A stretch of 64,000 bases of DNA from Orthonyx spaldingii (lineage: Eukaryota > Chordata > Aves > Passeriformes > Orthonychidae), in the NCBI GenBank assembly GCA_013397795.1, contig VZTJ01004015.1, positions 4,826,363 through 4,890,362 on the forward strand, in the 5' to 3' direction. Numbering within the stretch: position 1 is the stretch's first letter; the number at the start of each line of letters is the position of its first letter. The notes under the pieces were generated by a model, which was not told the DNA's origin, made no database searches, and was given only the letters and a program-made list of their open reading frames with translations. The position numbers were made by a program, and so were the translations under genes. Positions 1 through 13,800 of this stretch are shown piece after piece.

Positions 1-1587
1 AGCTACTACCTCTTTGGGAAATCTAAAATGTAGCACTTTGTATGAAGTGAGGCAAATGAAAAAGCACAACATGGTGATGCACTCAGAAAAACAGTTACAG
101 ACAAATGTGTCAACAAAACACAAGCAGAAATCTCAACTATATTTCAGACACTACATAAAAAATTAGTGCTAGTTTTTTTTCTCCCACTTGACTGGGAAGC
201 TATTCTCCCAAGAATGAAGAACCTATCAGAAAAATCCAGATTTTTAGGATTTGTAAAGCGACCGTGTCCCAATAAATACTGGCATCTTCTTTCCATGTTG
301 TTATTTTGGTGTAACTGCCAGAAGTGATGTCAGGTGTGGAAGACCAGAGTCTGGCATTTCATTCTTTGCTCAGCCTTGGAGGATGCTGCTCCTCAGCCCT
401 CTGAGAGCACCCCGGACCCAGGGAAGGGCATTTTCTGCAGCTCTCAGTTACTGGTTCTGTCGGGGGAACTTACAGGTGCTCTGTCTGCTCTTGGGCACTC
501 AGCTGTAAGCAGACCAGAAGAAATGACATCCCTATGATATGTGTGTCAATATGCAAAGCTCAAAGGATGCACATGTTGCTTTGGTGGACAGTGGTTGCCA
601 AAATAGGCTGCAAGAAAGGAACTGCTGTTAGAGGGGGGAAAATGTTCCAGTCACACATTAGATGACCCTGTTTTCCCCTCCACTCTCTCCTGTGATATAA
701 ACCAAACCCAGATGCATCTGAACATGAGCAGACATGACATTCAACAGTTCTGCATTAAGGCTGTAACAGTTAAATGGACCATTTAAAAACTTACTCAGCT
801 CCTAAATTGGTTGATAAGGCTCTGATCATGGGTGCTCTCAAGAGCACTTTTGCTGTAACTTGTTCTCAACTGCTCTGGTGATCACATAATTCAGAAAAAT
901 ACAAACAGTTGTTCTTTTGCCTGTAAACATAATTAGTAGAGATACATCTAAATTTGATTACCATCCAACTAAAAAAAAATTATATCCACTCTACTATAAA
1001 TACTATTTACTTAACAAATGAGCTTAGAAGTACTTTTCAATTTTTATTGGTGACAATCTTTGGTTAAAAACAGTCTGTTTCTGAACTTTCAATTGCACAT
1101 AAAACCAAAATGTGATTGTGGGCTATTACAACAGACACTCCTCTCTGGTTCTAGCTTCAAATGAAAATAGGAACTATCAATCAGGGATTTTTACTGAAAT
1201 TTTCATATATTCCATGCAATAATACATATTATAAAAAATGTTTTCGTTCAAATTAGTGTCAAAAACTCCTTTTTGCTCATGCTGATACGAAAACCAGTAA
1301 AAAAATATTGCAACTATTAACTCTAAAAGGATTTAAAGGCAAAATCTACTAATACACAAAGAACAAAAACTCATGGTTGGTATTGCATGTATTACCTGAT
1401 CTAGTATGTGACTGGTACAATCTAAATTTTTCATTTCCTACTGCTCTTTAATATTTTTCAAGTCTCTTGTTCTTACTGTGCTCTGCAGCTGACGTTTCTT
1501 ACACAGCATTCCCCACCATGTAAATGTGGCACCTACCAGCAAATAAATGTATCTAGAGCAATTGGTTATGGAGAGCTCCTGAAGGTG

Positions 1588-1640
1588 CAATCACAGAATA
1601 CTTTGGGTTCAAAGGGACCTTAAAGATCATCTACTTTCAT
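1588..1640 (-). mobile_element. CR1 LINE 3'-end fragment
   Basis: The plus strand reads as the reverse complement of a CR1 3' terminus: a 'tcacagaatact' stretch, then 'ttcaaagggacct' and 'aaagatcatct', the usual order in bird CR1 tails. Only about 50 bp survives, so it is a heavily truncated copy. Confidence 0.6.
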
Positions 1641-4289
1641 GATTTTAGTTTACAGGATTTTGTAGTAACCTGAAACATTAAAAGAAGGTTCAAGAAAAGT
1701 CAAAGTTGAGTTCTGTTAGTCAGTAAGTAGTAGCAGAATTAAGATCAGTTTAATAACTTCAGACATAATACTAGGTATGCCCTAAAGCATGGGTTTTGTG
1801 TACAAATCCCAAGTGAAAAAGCATTTGTGCTTATATATCAAGTTTCCTTGAGGGGCTTGAAAATAGACCAGATAAGTTTATGAGACTTTAGGGAGTTATT
1901 TTCCTCCCAGCATTCACGGCAATACTTCTCTTGGCAGGCAACGTCCCTTGCAGCAAACTCAGTCCTGCTCTGAAATTCCTTTTCAGAATCCATGAGCTAT
2001 GGGTGCTGTGGCCATGGGAGGTGGCTCTCTGGAGCGGATGTCTCAGAGCCAAGGCCCTGGGTTATGTCCTAAACACAGAGCAGATACTTCTGTGGAGGTG
2101 GAACCACTCTGCACATGAGTTCATGTGCTTGCACTACCAAAGTCTATCACGACACACACGTTACATCACTTACGTGTTCCGCCACTGGGATGCTGTTTCG
2201 GGTACAATGGGATGTTTTTACTAAGGCTGCCTGCTCAGTTCCTCTCTTAGTTTTTCCCACTGGTAAGCAACCCTGCCAGATACACACTTCCCAATGTGTA
2301 TGGCCAGAGAAAAAAGGGAAATAAAGATTATGTACTGACTGAGGACACACAGTGCCTTTTTTAAGGGAGGCAGTTGAAAACATATATTTCATAAACACTG
2401 GGCATTTATAAAATCGTTACATATTGATTGCTTAACCTGAATTAACATGCCTGCGAGATAGGCAACTCATGTTGTACTTCTCCAAGGTGTTACCTATCAT
2501 TAACGAAGTCCTGACACCCAGAGCCCCAGTTCATGCAAACATCAAGTAGAAGGATGATGGCAAAGATGGGAGAAATGGAAAGGACATCCCAAACATTAAT
2601 TTTGTTGAACTGTTACTTAGATAACTACATATACAGTCAAAGTAGCAATGTAGATACAAAGTAAAGAGCAATACTTGTGGTATTCTTGTGATATTGCTGT
2701 GTAGACCAAAGCATTAATACACCACTACATCTAAGTGAGGTTTTGGATAATTTTTTTTCTTCAATTGAATCAAATTACCTTGGTGGGGGAAGAATTTCAG
2801 TTAACCAAGCCTTTCCAGCACTCCAAATTTCTCTTTGTTGCCCTAGGCAGCAGTAATTTTTTCTGGAACTTACTGGACACACTCAGAAGGTACCACACTG
2901 CTTGCCAGGCTGCTGAGACCTTGCTCCATTTGTGTCAACATAGCTACAGCTATGTCCTTTTTAATCTTCCACAGCACCTTGGAAGCAAAGGCAAAGGAAG
3001 AAGTTTCTGATAACAACCTCCCAGCAAAGGAAAACACCTGTTATTGTGGTTGCATACAGATAGGAACACACCACTGACCTCCCTCCTCAAACTCCAACAA
3101 CCTTTCATCCTGCAGAGTTTTTGTGCTGCAACCTTGCCATCAGACATTAGATTGCCACTGTGTGATCCAGCAAAATCTAGACCTGTAAGCTGAGCACCAG
3201 TAAGAAATGTGCAAGTTTCTCACTGGCTCTTCCATTCATGCTTCACTGACCAGCAGCTCATGTCAACGGACACCACAAGTATGTTGCTTTTAAACTTCAA
3301 AACAAAGGGCCACACATACACAATTCTTAGAAATACATTTTTGCAAAGACATTTGTACTTGACCCTCCAAGGGAGGGAACAGCACAATGAAGCTGTAAGG
3401 ATTCTAAAGGAATTTTTACTGCCTTGGAAAACACTTTTGGGAACTGATCTCAATGATTTCATAGCAACCACAAGCTCTTTTATCCCACTAAGAACTTTTT
3501 GTAGTAGTCAATTACAAGAATAACATACATTTTCAACATATGCAAGTCTCCTTTGGGCATACCTTTCTGTCGTATGATACCTCTCCCCAAATCCAAACCA
3601 CAAAAATAACAAAAAAAAAAAGGTAAAAATGTGACTAGAGCTCAGATTTAATTCATACTTTTATTCATCATCAAATTCAGAAGTTAGAAAGGGAAGATAT
3701 CTTGAGATCCTAACTTGCCTCTAGGTACCATCTTCTAAAAAATCCAACACTTCACATAATCCCTATGTAAGATGACAAACATTTACTATCTATAAGGCAT
3801 TTATTTAAACATCTTTGTGGAGCTCTAACCCTTTTACTGCTCAGCCTGATGGTAGGGGCTTGTATTTGTACATTTTCTGTCAGAGAACTTAAATCAGTCA
3901 ATACCTCAAGCTTTCCATTAAAAACATTTTTAAAATGTATGCAAGACCCACACTTGTAAAACTGTGGTGGTCAAACTCTCTCTTTTTTTAAAATCATCAA
4001 ACACATCCAGATCAGCTATATACACCTCAGATGGAGAATGGAATTAGTTTTTTACCACTTTCTTATGGAATGGTTCTTCAATTCTGATCTGGGATAAGTC
4101 GTCCTTACGCAGCAAATCAGAACAGATTTGAATGACACCTTCAAATCTGTGGCTCAGCATGCTGTGTTTGTTTAGGAACTGTAGTAAAAGCAGAAGACAG
4201 TAATTTTGCAAGTTTTTTAGCTCAGCTTTAGAAAAAGTACAAAGGTCTTTAAAAGGTAACGTAGCAGTAGTACCAGGAAACCAAGAACA

Positions 4290-4410
4290 CAACACCGCAG
4301 TCGCAGGCGTACAGCAGCAGAAGCACAGCGGCCACAGCTCGGCTCAGACAGCGGCAAGAGGAGGAGCTGCATTCCAGAGCAGGCAGCAGAGCCTCTCCGA
4401 ACACCGCTTG
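4290..4410. other. Small CpG cluster, possible exon or promoter remnant
   Basis: About eight CpG dinucleotides fall within roughly 120 bp of otherwise CpG-poor, AT-rich DNA, in a CAG/CGG-rich patch. A minus-strand frame of 65 codons runs through it and is hydrophobic and Leu-rich, but I recognise no protein and see no convincing splice sites. It lies about 0.4 kb beyond the inferred end of the PRKACB 3' UTR. It could be an untranslated first exon or promoter of a neighbouring gene, or chance. Confidence 0.3.
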
Positions 4411-4839
4411 CAGAAAAAGCCTCAAGACAGACAATGCCAAGACCATGAAAAGTCTTTACTTCTATCAGTTGTTTCACAGCACAATGAGACACAGCACAAA
4501 GTTTGTACAGCGGGATCTGCAGACAGTTTAAAAACAAGCAGTTATCTTTAATAAAAAGCATCGAGTCTGAATGAAAATAATATGAAGACAAACAATACTG
4601 CAGCTAATGATCACCTTGCTTTTGATTGTCTAAGAAGTCCAAGACTTCTCATAGTGCCTTTAATGTTCTCCACACTACCTTCTCCAGACACCCTAGTTAA
4701 GTGTAAAGCTTCATGTGCCCCAACTCATACGTGTAGTCGGTTTCACAACCTTTTCCTCTTGCTCTCAAACCCTGCTCACGTGTAGGGAGGTGCAACAACT
4801 GTCATCATACAACATTCTGATTCACAAAGAAGCAGCACA

Positions 4840-7746
4840 AGTGTTGTACATAATTTAATTTGCACTTCTGTATATAAATGTTTACTATTGCACACTATTG
4901 CAGCACTTAAAAACATCTAATTATTTGCAAAAATTAGTAAAATACTTTAAAGGATTTAAAAATAAGGGTTTTAATGCAACTGACAAGATAATAAAAAAAG
5001 CAATTTACTTAATGAGATACAATCCTTTATGTTGGAAATGAAAGTTACATACAACTAGAATACAATTAAAATATACCATATAGTTCAACACTTAATTCCT
5101 CAAATGTGTAAAATTAACAAGCTTCTACTGTCATAGATATACAATTTTTCCATATTGTGAAAAGGATTTTTCAAATTAAATACAGGTAACATAATATTCT
5201 GTAGTTATATTTCATGACTGTGTTTAAATGAGAGGGTTGTATAATACTCACATTGTCAAATGTACTCACTAATGCCTTGGAAATTGCACACTTCCCCTCC
5301 TTTTCCAAAATAGAATCTCATTTCCATACTGAAGTCTATTATGCCATATTGAAAAGTGGATTTTCATAAAATTAAAAAATAGCATAATATCATGGCATTA
5401 TGATGACTTTTCCACTTATGCCCATGTAGAATTTAATCTGGATATCAGACAGACATGTCAGAACCAATTTCCTAGACTTTTGTCTTATTGTACACGCAAG
5501 ATGAATGATTACAGTATTTTACAAAACAGAAAAATCGCTGAACCTTTCTAGAACTATAAATGTAATGATTAAAAATTAAAATCATAACAGAATCAAATTG
5601 TGATCTCCAACATTTATTAAAATCTTTTAAAGTTCATAAACGACAACAAAGTTACTGTAGAATTTATCGCATACAGCTAGCATACAGCAGCATGTCCTTG
5701 GTCTAAATGAAATACAAAAAATTTTAACATTTTCATACAAAGGATTTCTTTAAATTTATTAATGTGACGATAAATCTTTGTTACCTAAAATTTGCTACAG
5801 CAAAGTATCTTATACTTTTCTTGCATGTATGTAAATATGGGTGGACAAAGACTGCATTCAGTGTCAGCCTCCTAATGACGTTGTGCAAAAATGCTCAACA
5901 ACCTAAACATACAGAACATTGGGTGGTATGTTTCATACTCTTTTGTAAAATGTCTACGAAGGCTTTTCTTTTAGGAGTGTCGTACAGATTAAAAGGAAGG
6001 AATGCCAGCTGTTTATTTGCACTGGCATTCAAACAAATCCAATGGCTATGTATCAATATAGCTCATTTTTAAAAAAAACCAATTCATCCTTGTATGCATG
6101 TAAATTTATCATAAAACATGAGTCTAGTTTAAACTTTTAGATGTGCTGTTTTAAGACAGGTCACTGAGACAGCCAGAACCAAGTGTACAAATAAAACTAC
6201 TATGAATAAGTTTAAAAGCAACCCCAAAAAAAGTGCTGAGCCGCTGATTATTAACATTGAAATAAATGTGTAAAAGTGCCCAAAGCTAGCACATGGTAGC
6301 AATACCTTTTAAGTCAGTTGGTGAGAGTATACAAAACATAATTCAACCCAAATACTTGTATCTGTGTGACCATACATTCTGATTGATTGAAAGAAAGTAG
6401 GTTAGAAATGAAGACACAACGCAACTAAAATAAACTCAGCTGTTGCAGTTTTTAAACTTGATCTCTTTTCTTCATGAATGAAGTGCTGTAATTAAAAAGA
6501 AAATGATTGTAGCAGTACTCCATCCTCAGTTTACTAATATAGTATACCAGAATAAAAACTTGGCAATAACCTCTTATTCTTAACAGCTAACAAAAAATAA
6601 CCGTGTTCATCCAGCGATGCATCTAGAACATTATTTTGCATTTGCTAAACCATTTGTTTTTCATAGCTAATGGCAGAGCGCATTTTGCTTTTTGTGGCAT
6701 GGTGGTTTTTATTTTAATGGATGCCTTTTTTAAACAAAAAAGGCTTGAAGCAAGGAATACTTTGGGAGCCCAAACATTGGCTACTTTTTTAAAAAAAGAA
6801 GAACAAGTGAATCAAAATGAATTCTCTACAGTACTGACCAAAACTTCCTTTAAGAGTTTAGGGTTCTTGATCTTAAACAAGCCATTTCATACCTGCCAGC
6901 TGTAATGCTGGTAAGTTGACTTGGTTTAATATGGTCCAAAATCCAGACCAGATGGAATTACTCCCTCTCATGAGACTGTAAGCTTTCCATGCTACAGTCT
7001 GGCTATAGCAACTTGCCTACTGCCTAGGTGGGAAATACAAAGGAAGGAGGCAGTGACAAAAACTGCAGGGACGTAGAAAACCAAGGCACGGGGTCTAGCT
7101 ACTGTCCCCTGCTTAAGCCATCCAATTGATTCTACTGAATTTTGGTCAGCCTCCAGGAAGAAATGTTTTTAAGTTAATTTAGCAGACATTTATATGGCGA
7201 TAAATACTACCTTCAAAAATGCTAAAAATGTTGGCTAGGTTTAGTCTGAGCTACTAAAAAATTATTATAAATTGTAGCATCAGACACAAGACAGACATGA
7301 ATTATTGGCTGGCACAGACTAGAAGCAACATTTATCTTTCACTTCAGTCTAAATCACACTAGCCGCAACACCTTCCATTTCACTCACACAAATAATACAT
7401 TATTCAAAATAAAATGGAGCATTCTTGGGTAAAAAACTACTTCATTTCAAAGGGGGAAAATGAACAATACACAGAAACAAAGAACGACAGAAACCAAAGT
7501 TAAGTAGGAAAGTGGTCTATTATTCTGTGTTACTGCACAAACAGTGCTTGCTTAATTGTGCCTAGTTAGAAGGGTTGGTGCAAACTGCACACATGGAAGA
7601 TGGCAATAAAGACCTCAGTCAGCTTTGTGGAATGAAGTAACTAGGTAACTGTTTTGACATATGATGGTCTCAGCTCCACCTCATCTGTTAACAGAGTGCA
7701 AAGATCCCAATGTGAGCCCTGATGTCATCTTGTCCTCTTACTCCTA
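4840..7746 (-). other. PRKACB: PRKACB 3' untranslated region (inferred)
   Basis: This AT-rich stretch follows the PRKACB stop codon with no splice donor or coding frame that I could find. The left border is inferred from the ATTAAA signal and the change in base composition near 4.8 kb. Several AATAAA hexamers and ATTTA motifs on the minus strand suggest alternative polyadenylation and mRNA-stability control, which is common for this gene family but not shown by sequence alone. Confidence 0.55.
4854..4859 (-). promoter_or_regulatory. Candidate PRKACB poly(A) signal (ATTAAA)
   Basis: The minus strand reads ATTAAA here, followed by a GT-rich stretch (4825-4850) that could serve as the downstream element. 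It would give a 3' UTR of about 2.9 kb, close to what is known for mammalian PRKACB mRNAs. AATAAA hexamers on the minus strand at 6708-6713, 6012-6017, 5755-5760 and 5613-5618 are alternatives and may be used for shorter forms. Confidence 0.35.
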
Positions 7747-7872
7747 CTAAAAATCAGCAAATTCTTTTGCACATTTTTCTGTTAGAGACGCACGAATATC
7801 TTCTTCTTCATAGTCATCAAAGTTGCTGGTATCTCCAGGACCTCTGCACTTTGGTATGAATGGAGCTTCTAC
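7747..7872 (-). CDS. PRKACB: PRKACB exon 10 (last coding exon)
   Basis: The exon opens after a CATTACAG acceptor and encodes 41 residues then TAG. It carries the C-terminal tail: VEAPFIPK, the acidic DDYEEED segment that contacts the active-site cleft, the Ser338-equivalent in RASLTEK, and the hydrophobic motif FADF where PKA usually has FTEF or similar. PKA normally has Phe at position 318 (PKF); here it is Cys (PKC). The F-x-x-F Phe pair that docks on the N-lobe is intact, so the enzyme should be active. Confidence 0.97.
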   Translation of the reverse strand, partial: VEAPFIPKCRGPGDTSNFDDYEEEDIRASLTEKCAKEFADF

Positions 7873-10800
7873 CTGTAATGGTGGGAGACACAAAAAGGCA
7901 CATGAAATGTTCCTGGAGTAATACCAATAGATTTAACATTGTAATAATGAGCACAGCAATATTCCCATTACTTCTCAGATCCTGCCAAGAAAGCAGGTAT
8001 TACAGGTTTAAGTTGGGGCATATAAACAAAACCAACCTAAGAAGGTACAGGTCTAGATGTGTGAATCTAAGTCGAAAAAGACTAATCTCTTGCTGACAGA
8101 CATCATTAAAAAATTACTTCCACTTCTAAACAAAGATTAGTTCTCTCCTTGCAGAGGCGATGCTGCTCCTTTCAACTCATTAGCACAGGACATGGAGTAC
8201 CTTGATGGCCACCACCACTACACAAAAATCTTAGGAAAGTTTGGAACACCTCTCCCTCAATAAGAGTATTTTATTTCTAAATAAAAACTAACCTAATATA
8301 AGTGTAAAAGAATTTGTTCTGCATCTCTTATGCAGTTCCTCCTAGGACCTGAGTGAGAAGTGAAAGCCTTCTCCAAATTAGGCCACAATGAGACACAAGC
8401 AATGACCTGAAGGAATCACTCAAAGACTGTACCACAAGATAAGCAAAATTATAACAAAATTATGAAGGTGATGCAAATTTAAACCTGGAAACACAAAGTA
8501 ATCACACAAGTAACTCTCTCCCAAACATCCCAAGAAGCAAATGTGCCAAAGGCAGAATGGTGGGAAGACAATGAAGCAGAGCAGGCACAGCTCCAGCTCC
8601 AGCTGAGGCAGAGGATCACACCACACTGTGCAGCCAGGTAGATTGCTGATGGTGGGGGTGTGTCGTGTGTTTAGATCAGTAAATTAAAGAGGTACAGCAC
8701 AGACTAACGCAGATTAAACTCCACTGACTGTGGGCAATAACATTATACACCACCAAGAAATAACAGTAACTTGTGCATTTGTGAGTGCAACTGTCACGTG
8801 TATATCCTTTTGTTCCTAAAACAATCTATGCATTTCAGCGATTTAGCCTGAGTGAACAGAGTCTGTGTACATACCTAGTCTACAAAGCCACACATTTATC
8901 ATTATCTGAATTCTGTCTCTGTGTCTTCTTAAACTGATTTTCAGTTACTCTCTTACAACAAAACTCAGAGCACAGAAAATATCTCATTTACTGCTTGAAC
9001 TTTAGAACGCTTTCAAAGGAGACATGTCAGATCTTTTCCTATTATCTTCACTATGGAAATTGCTAAAAAGATTGCAGGAGATAACCCTGGTTTAGAGTGG
9101 AAATACCTGTTTGGCCCTAAGTACAATCATCTTATCAGGCCATGTGTTAATAAATACGGAAACACACAAAGAAAGGAAAATTTGATTGTATATCTTGCAA
9201 TGGGTGAGCAACTGGCTCCCAAGTGGGGCACAAAAGGTTACAGTGAATAGGGTGACATAAGACTGGTGACCTGTCACCAGTGGAGCTCTGCAGGGCTCAG
9301 TACTCCACCCTGTGCTCTTCAACATCTTCATAAATGATTTGGATGCAGGAGTGGAAGGGATACTACGTAAGTTCACAGATGATACAAAACTGGTAGGAGC
9401 TGTTGACTCCATGGAAGGCAGAGAGGCCCTGCAGAGAGACCCTGACAAATTAGAGGACTGGGCAATCAGCAAGTGTATGAAGTTCAACATTGGACAGTGC
9501 CACATTCTGCACCTGGGATGAGGCTGCTCTGGATATATGGACAGACTGGGGGGCAGGAGGCTGGAGATCAGTCCTGTGGAAAGGAACCTGGGGGTCCTGG
9601 TTGATACCAAGTTGAGTCAGCAGTGCCCTGGCAGCCAGGAGGGGCAACCGTGGCCTGGGGGGCATCAGGAACAGCATCACCAGCCAGGCAAGGGAGGGGT
9701 TTGTCCTGCTCTGCTCTGCACTGGGGCGGCCTCACCTCGAGTGCTGGGGGCAGTTTTGGGCACCACAATGTAAGAAAGACATTAAACTATTAGAGAGTGT
9801 CCAAAGGAGGGCAACGAAGGTGGTGAAAAGGGCCTGGAGGGCAAGCCATGTGAGGAGCGGCTGAGGGCTCTGGGTCTGTTCAGCCCGGAGGAGACTGAGG
9901 GGAGACCTCATTGCAGTTACAGCTTCCTCGTGAGGGGAAGAGGAGGGGCAGGCACTGATCTCTTCTCTGTGGTGACCAGTGACAGGACCCAAGGGAATGG
10001 CCTGAAGCTGAGTCGGGGAGGTTTAGGCTGGGTATCAGGAAAAGGTTCTTCACCCAGAGGGTGGTTGGGCACTGGAACAGCTCCTAAGGACAGTGGTCAC
10101 AGCACCAGCCTGACACAGCTCAAGAAGCATCTGGACAATGCTCTCAAGCACATGGTGTGACTCTTGGGGTGTCCTGTACAGGGCCAGGACTGAACTGGAT
10201 GATCCTTGTGGGTCCCTTCCAACTCAGCATATTTTGTGATTCTGTATCCGAAATATAAAGTAACTGACTGGTTTACTTATGACTGTAGGTTTAAAAAAAA
10301 TCCACAAAACCCCAACATTCACATGACATTAACTGCCAAGGAACACTACGTTTATTCAGGAGAATACATGCTGTGGTAACAGCCACTGTGAACAACTAGT
10401 ATAAGCCTAAAGTTTATTGCTGTATTTCAATGACTACTTGAATGATATTACAATCCATGCTGTTGTTTCAGACTCTTAGTATTACAGTATTTATTCTTTA
10501 TAATTAGAAGCTTCAAACTTATTCGGCATCAGTTTTCACAACCCTTTAAATGTAGTAATAGCAATTCTGACTGTACTACTTGTTAACATTTAAAAATATT
10601 TCTTATTTCTGTGAAAGTAATTCACTATAGCAGTACACTAGCAATGCTAAGAATATTTAGCACAGTATTAAAACACCTGCTTTAACATTATGGGGCCTGG
10701 GTGTTCTCAAACAGCATGCTGGCCAATGAAACTCGGTGCATATAAATCTGCCTTGCAAAGAGCCATTAAGAAAGCAAAGAACAGATAATTAGAATTCTAC

Positions 10801-13800
10801 AATGGGGAATATTTTCTTAAAAATATCTATACTTAATGCAAGGAATACAGGATGTGTTAATTGTACCCTGTCTTCCAGTAATTAATACATTAGTGAATTA
10901 TTCAACAACTGTACTGTCAGTTTGTGTAGCCAAACAACCAGTTTCTTTTTATAAACTATTGTTAGTATTTAGGTTTGGCCCTTAAAATACTGCTGTTACA
11001 GCAGCAAGTTCATGCCTTTATAGTCAAGACTGTTAGAATTTCAAATTCAAACTAATTTCTTTAAATATTATCACTTATCTCTAGCTTTTTTTGCAGTATC
11101 AAGACAAAGCAAGATCAAGTAGGAGGGAGCAGGTTGCTTTAGGAGAAAAAAGAAAAGCTCTAGCTTTGGCTTGAGCTTCTCCACACTGAAGCACAGTCTG
11201 AGTGTTTAAGAGCTGGCTGGAAAGGAAAACAAATTCATCTCTGCTGTGAAGGAGTATTTATAGATGCTACTATAGCAGGGGTTAAATAAAAAGTGAGAGA
11301 GGCAGGAGATGCCTCATCCTGAGATAATCCAGAAATAGACTAATGCACAACATGTGTGTTAAAGACAACGTGAATGTACACAGAGGTCCAGGATAAAATA
11401 TGAAAAAGAAACACACATAATTCAATCAATACATATCCTTTGGAGTCTTAAAAGATTAAACTACCTTCACCCTTTCTCAATTTAAAATCACAAATCTAGG
11501 AAATAAAAAATAAACACAGTAAGTAGAAATTTTACTTCAACCCTTTAAAGAGCTGTGGTAGTTTTGATCAGGAAGGGTCTTACCTTTCTCTGATAAATGG
11601 CAATCCAATCTGTAGTTGCAAACCACTTGTGATTCTTTATGTCATTTACACCATTCTTGAGATTTCCATATCGTTTGGTCAAATCTACCTGGAGTAAATT
11701 TCTTAGAAGATCCTTTAGGTCTGAACTGAAGTGTGATGGGAACCTCACCTAAAATTATACACCCACAATATTAAAAAACACGATACAAATTTGATTATTT
11801 CCCCTGTGAAGGGGAAATACAACTTCCCACCAAAGGAAACAGTGGGGCAATTTTCTATCTTTCTTCTAAAACCCAATCAAGTAGAAATGCATAAAGAGAG
11901 AGATGATTATTGTTGCACATGTATTTCTATTTTACAAAGCCTTTATCAATAGCATTACAATGCTCATCTACCATTTCTTGAACTGGAAGTTTCTAGTGAG
12001 CAAAATATTAATTTAATGTAACAGTGATCTAAAAGCTAAGTTTAATTTGGTGTCTCACCAACACATCATCTCAAAACATTCTCAGCTATTTTCTAGGTAT
12101 AAATTTTTAGATTATGTTATATATATACACACACACAGAGTATATAGCATTATACACAGCATATAAATATATAGATATGCTCTGAAATAACTGTGCATTC
12201 AGCAATCATATATGAAAAGTCAATCTGGAACTTTATGCTGTATTGCAATCTGTTTCTGATAACTAAATGCAGCAATATCAAAAGTCTTACATAACAGCAG
12301 TATTTGAAGACAGCACACTAGTGACTTGTAATTCATTCAAACCTGGCTAAAGGATATTTGAAGATGATTCGTGGGATGTAATTACAAAGTGTTTTACTAA
12401 CAAATGATCTACTGACACCATTTGAGATGGCAGAGAGAAGGAAGGGGAAAAGAACAGGCAGAAAGCTGTATTTGTCATCCTCACAGTCTCAGTGTTTGAC
12501 ACTCCTGATATTTGGCTGATTAGTTATGATGTAAATACAGATCATGGAATTACTTAACATAAAAACATTTTGAGAAATCAAGAAGTCCAATTATCAAGAA
12601 CCCTGCTTCATTTTACCTACCAATATGGTTCTATTGTAGATTATGAGAAATTCACTGGTTTTCATGACTATAATACCTAGACCACTGAGAAGTAAGGAAA
12701 TATTAACTCAAATTTTTAAGTAGAGAACTAAGTAAATGAGGTAGAATAAATGAAAGATCCCAGGTTATGAAGCACTTCTAGCTGAGCACTGAATTAGAGT
12801 TTCCAGAGTTGATGTCCAGTGCTGTTTCTGCAGTTGTCCATCCATGGATTCAGTAAAAAAATTAGATGACCAACAGTATAGATGTCAAGCCAATTAGACA
12901 AAACTACAAAAAATGTCCAACATTTTGGTTTTAGTTTAGAAGAAAAAGATTTCTTTAAAAATACGTCTTTGTAAATGAATTCCCATATATTCATGGACAC
13001 ATCTGAAGGTTTGCAGCATTAAAATCTTTCAAAGAGCAACCACCAATCACCTTATTTATTTAAATAAGAATCAGCCTCAGTGCAGTGCACCACAGGCCTA
13101 CTGAGGTACTGCCCTTGATTAGAATTACAGAGGCACCTGAGATGCAGCACAGCCTGTGTCTGTGTGGGGACAAGGAAGAGAACAACTGTAACAAATCAAA
13201 TGAGCACAAAGAAACAACACTGGCTGGCAGGAGAAACAACAGAATGACTACATTTTAGTGCTATCAGGCACTAAAATATTAGTGCCCGATATTAATGAAA
13301 TATCGGATAAGAGATAAGATATATTAATAAAATACCTTATATTTTATTAAGAGATATTAATGAAAAATAAAAGGGAAACTTTTCAAAAATTTTATATAAC
13401 AACTAAAGCCAAACAGAACATTAGACACGTCTTGAGCTATAAGACTGTGGAAGTAAAGAGACCTACTAGGAATGATAGAAACCCTTCAGGGCTTCTCAAA
13501 AATCACAAAAAAAAATTCTAGAAAATAGCTAGGCAAATTAAGCACACAGCTAAGTAGTTGTTAATAGTCATTGGATCACTTTACTCCAAGCATAAAAGGA
13601 TATAATACCAAAATGTCTGTAAATTTAGTAACTTGCATTTTAAATTTGAAGGCAGGGAACAGATTTTTATAACTTTGATTTTCATGTAACAATGTCTGTA
13701 CTTATGAAATGTACATTACAAACTTCTATGTCCTTTTCAAATTGCTCACTGTCTAGTGGCCAGTAAATTCTGCATCTTCTCCACCAAAAAACAGGTTCTA

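Larger units (their letters stand above)
1..4840. other. Intergenic DNA downstream of PRKACB
   Basis: Both strands were read for coding exons and none is convincing; the ORFs are short and have no recognisable domain or paired splice sites. It contains a short CR1 3' end near 1.6 kb and a small CpG cluster at 4.29-4.41 kb, listed separately. In mammals SAMD13 follows PRKACB, but no SAM-domain exon is visible here. Confidence 0.7.

Noticed and set aside
4249..4591. Minus-strand ORFs of 65 and 124 codons, hydrophobic
   Set aside because: Two overlapping frames are open over the CpG-rich patch and neither resembles a known protein; kept only as a CpG cluster.
9092..9992. Long minus-strand ORFs (up to 172 codons)
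   Set aside because: Antisense shadows of the CR1 element, which runs on the plus strand.
11545..11748. Apparent 67-residue protein starting MRFPSHF
   Set aside because: It is PRKACB exon 9 read through its donor into the intron; the first codon is GTG (Val), not a start.
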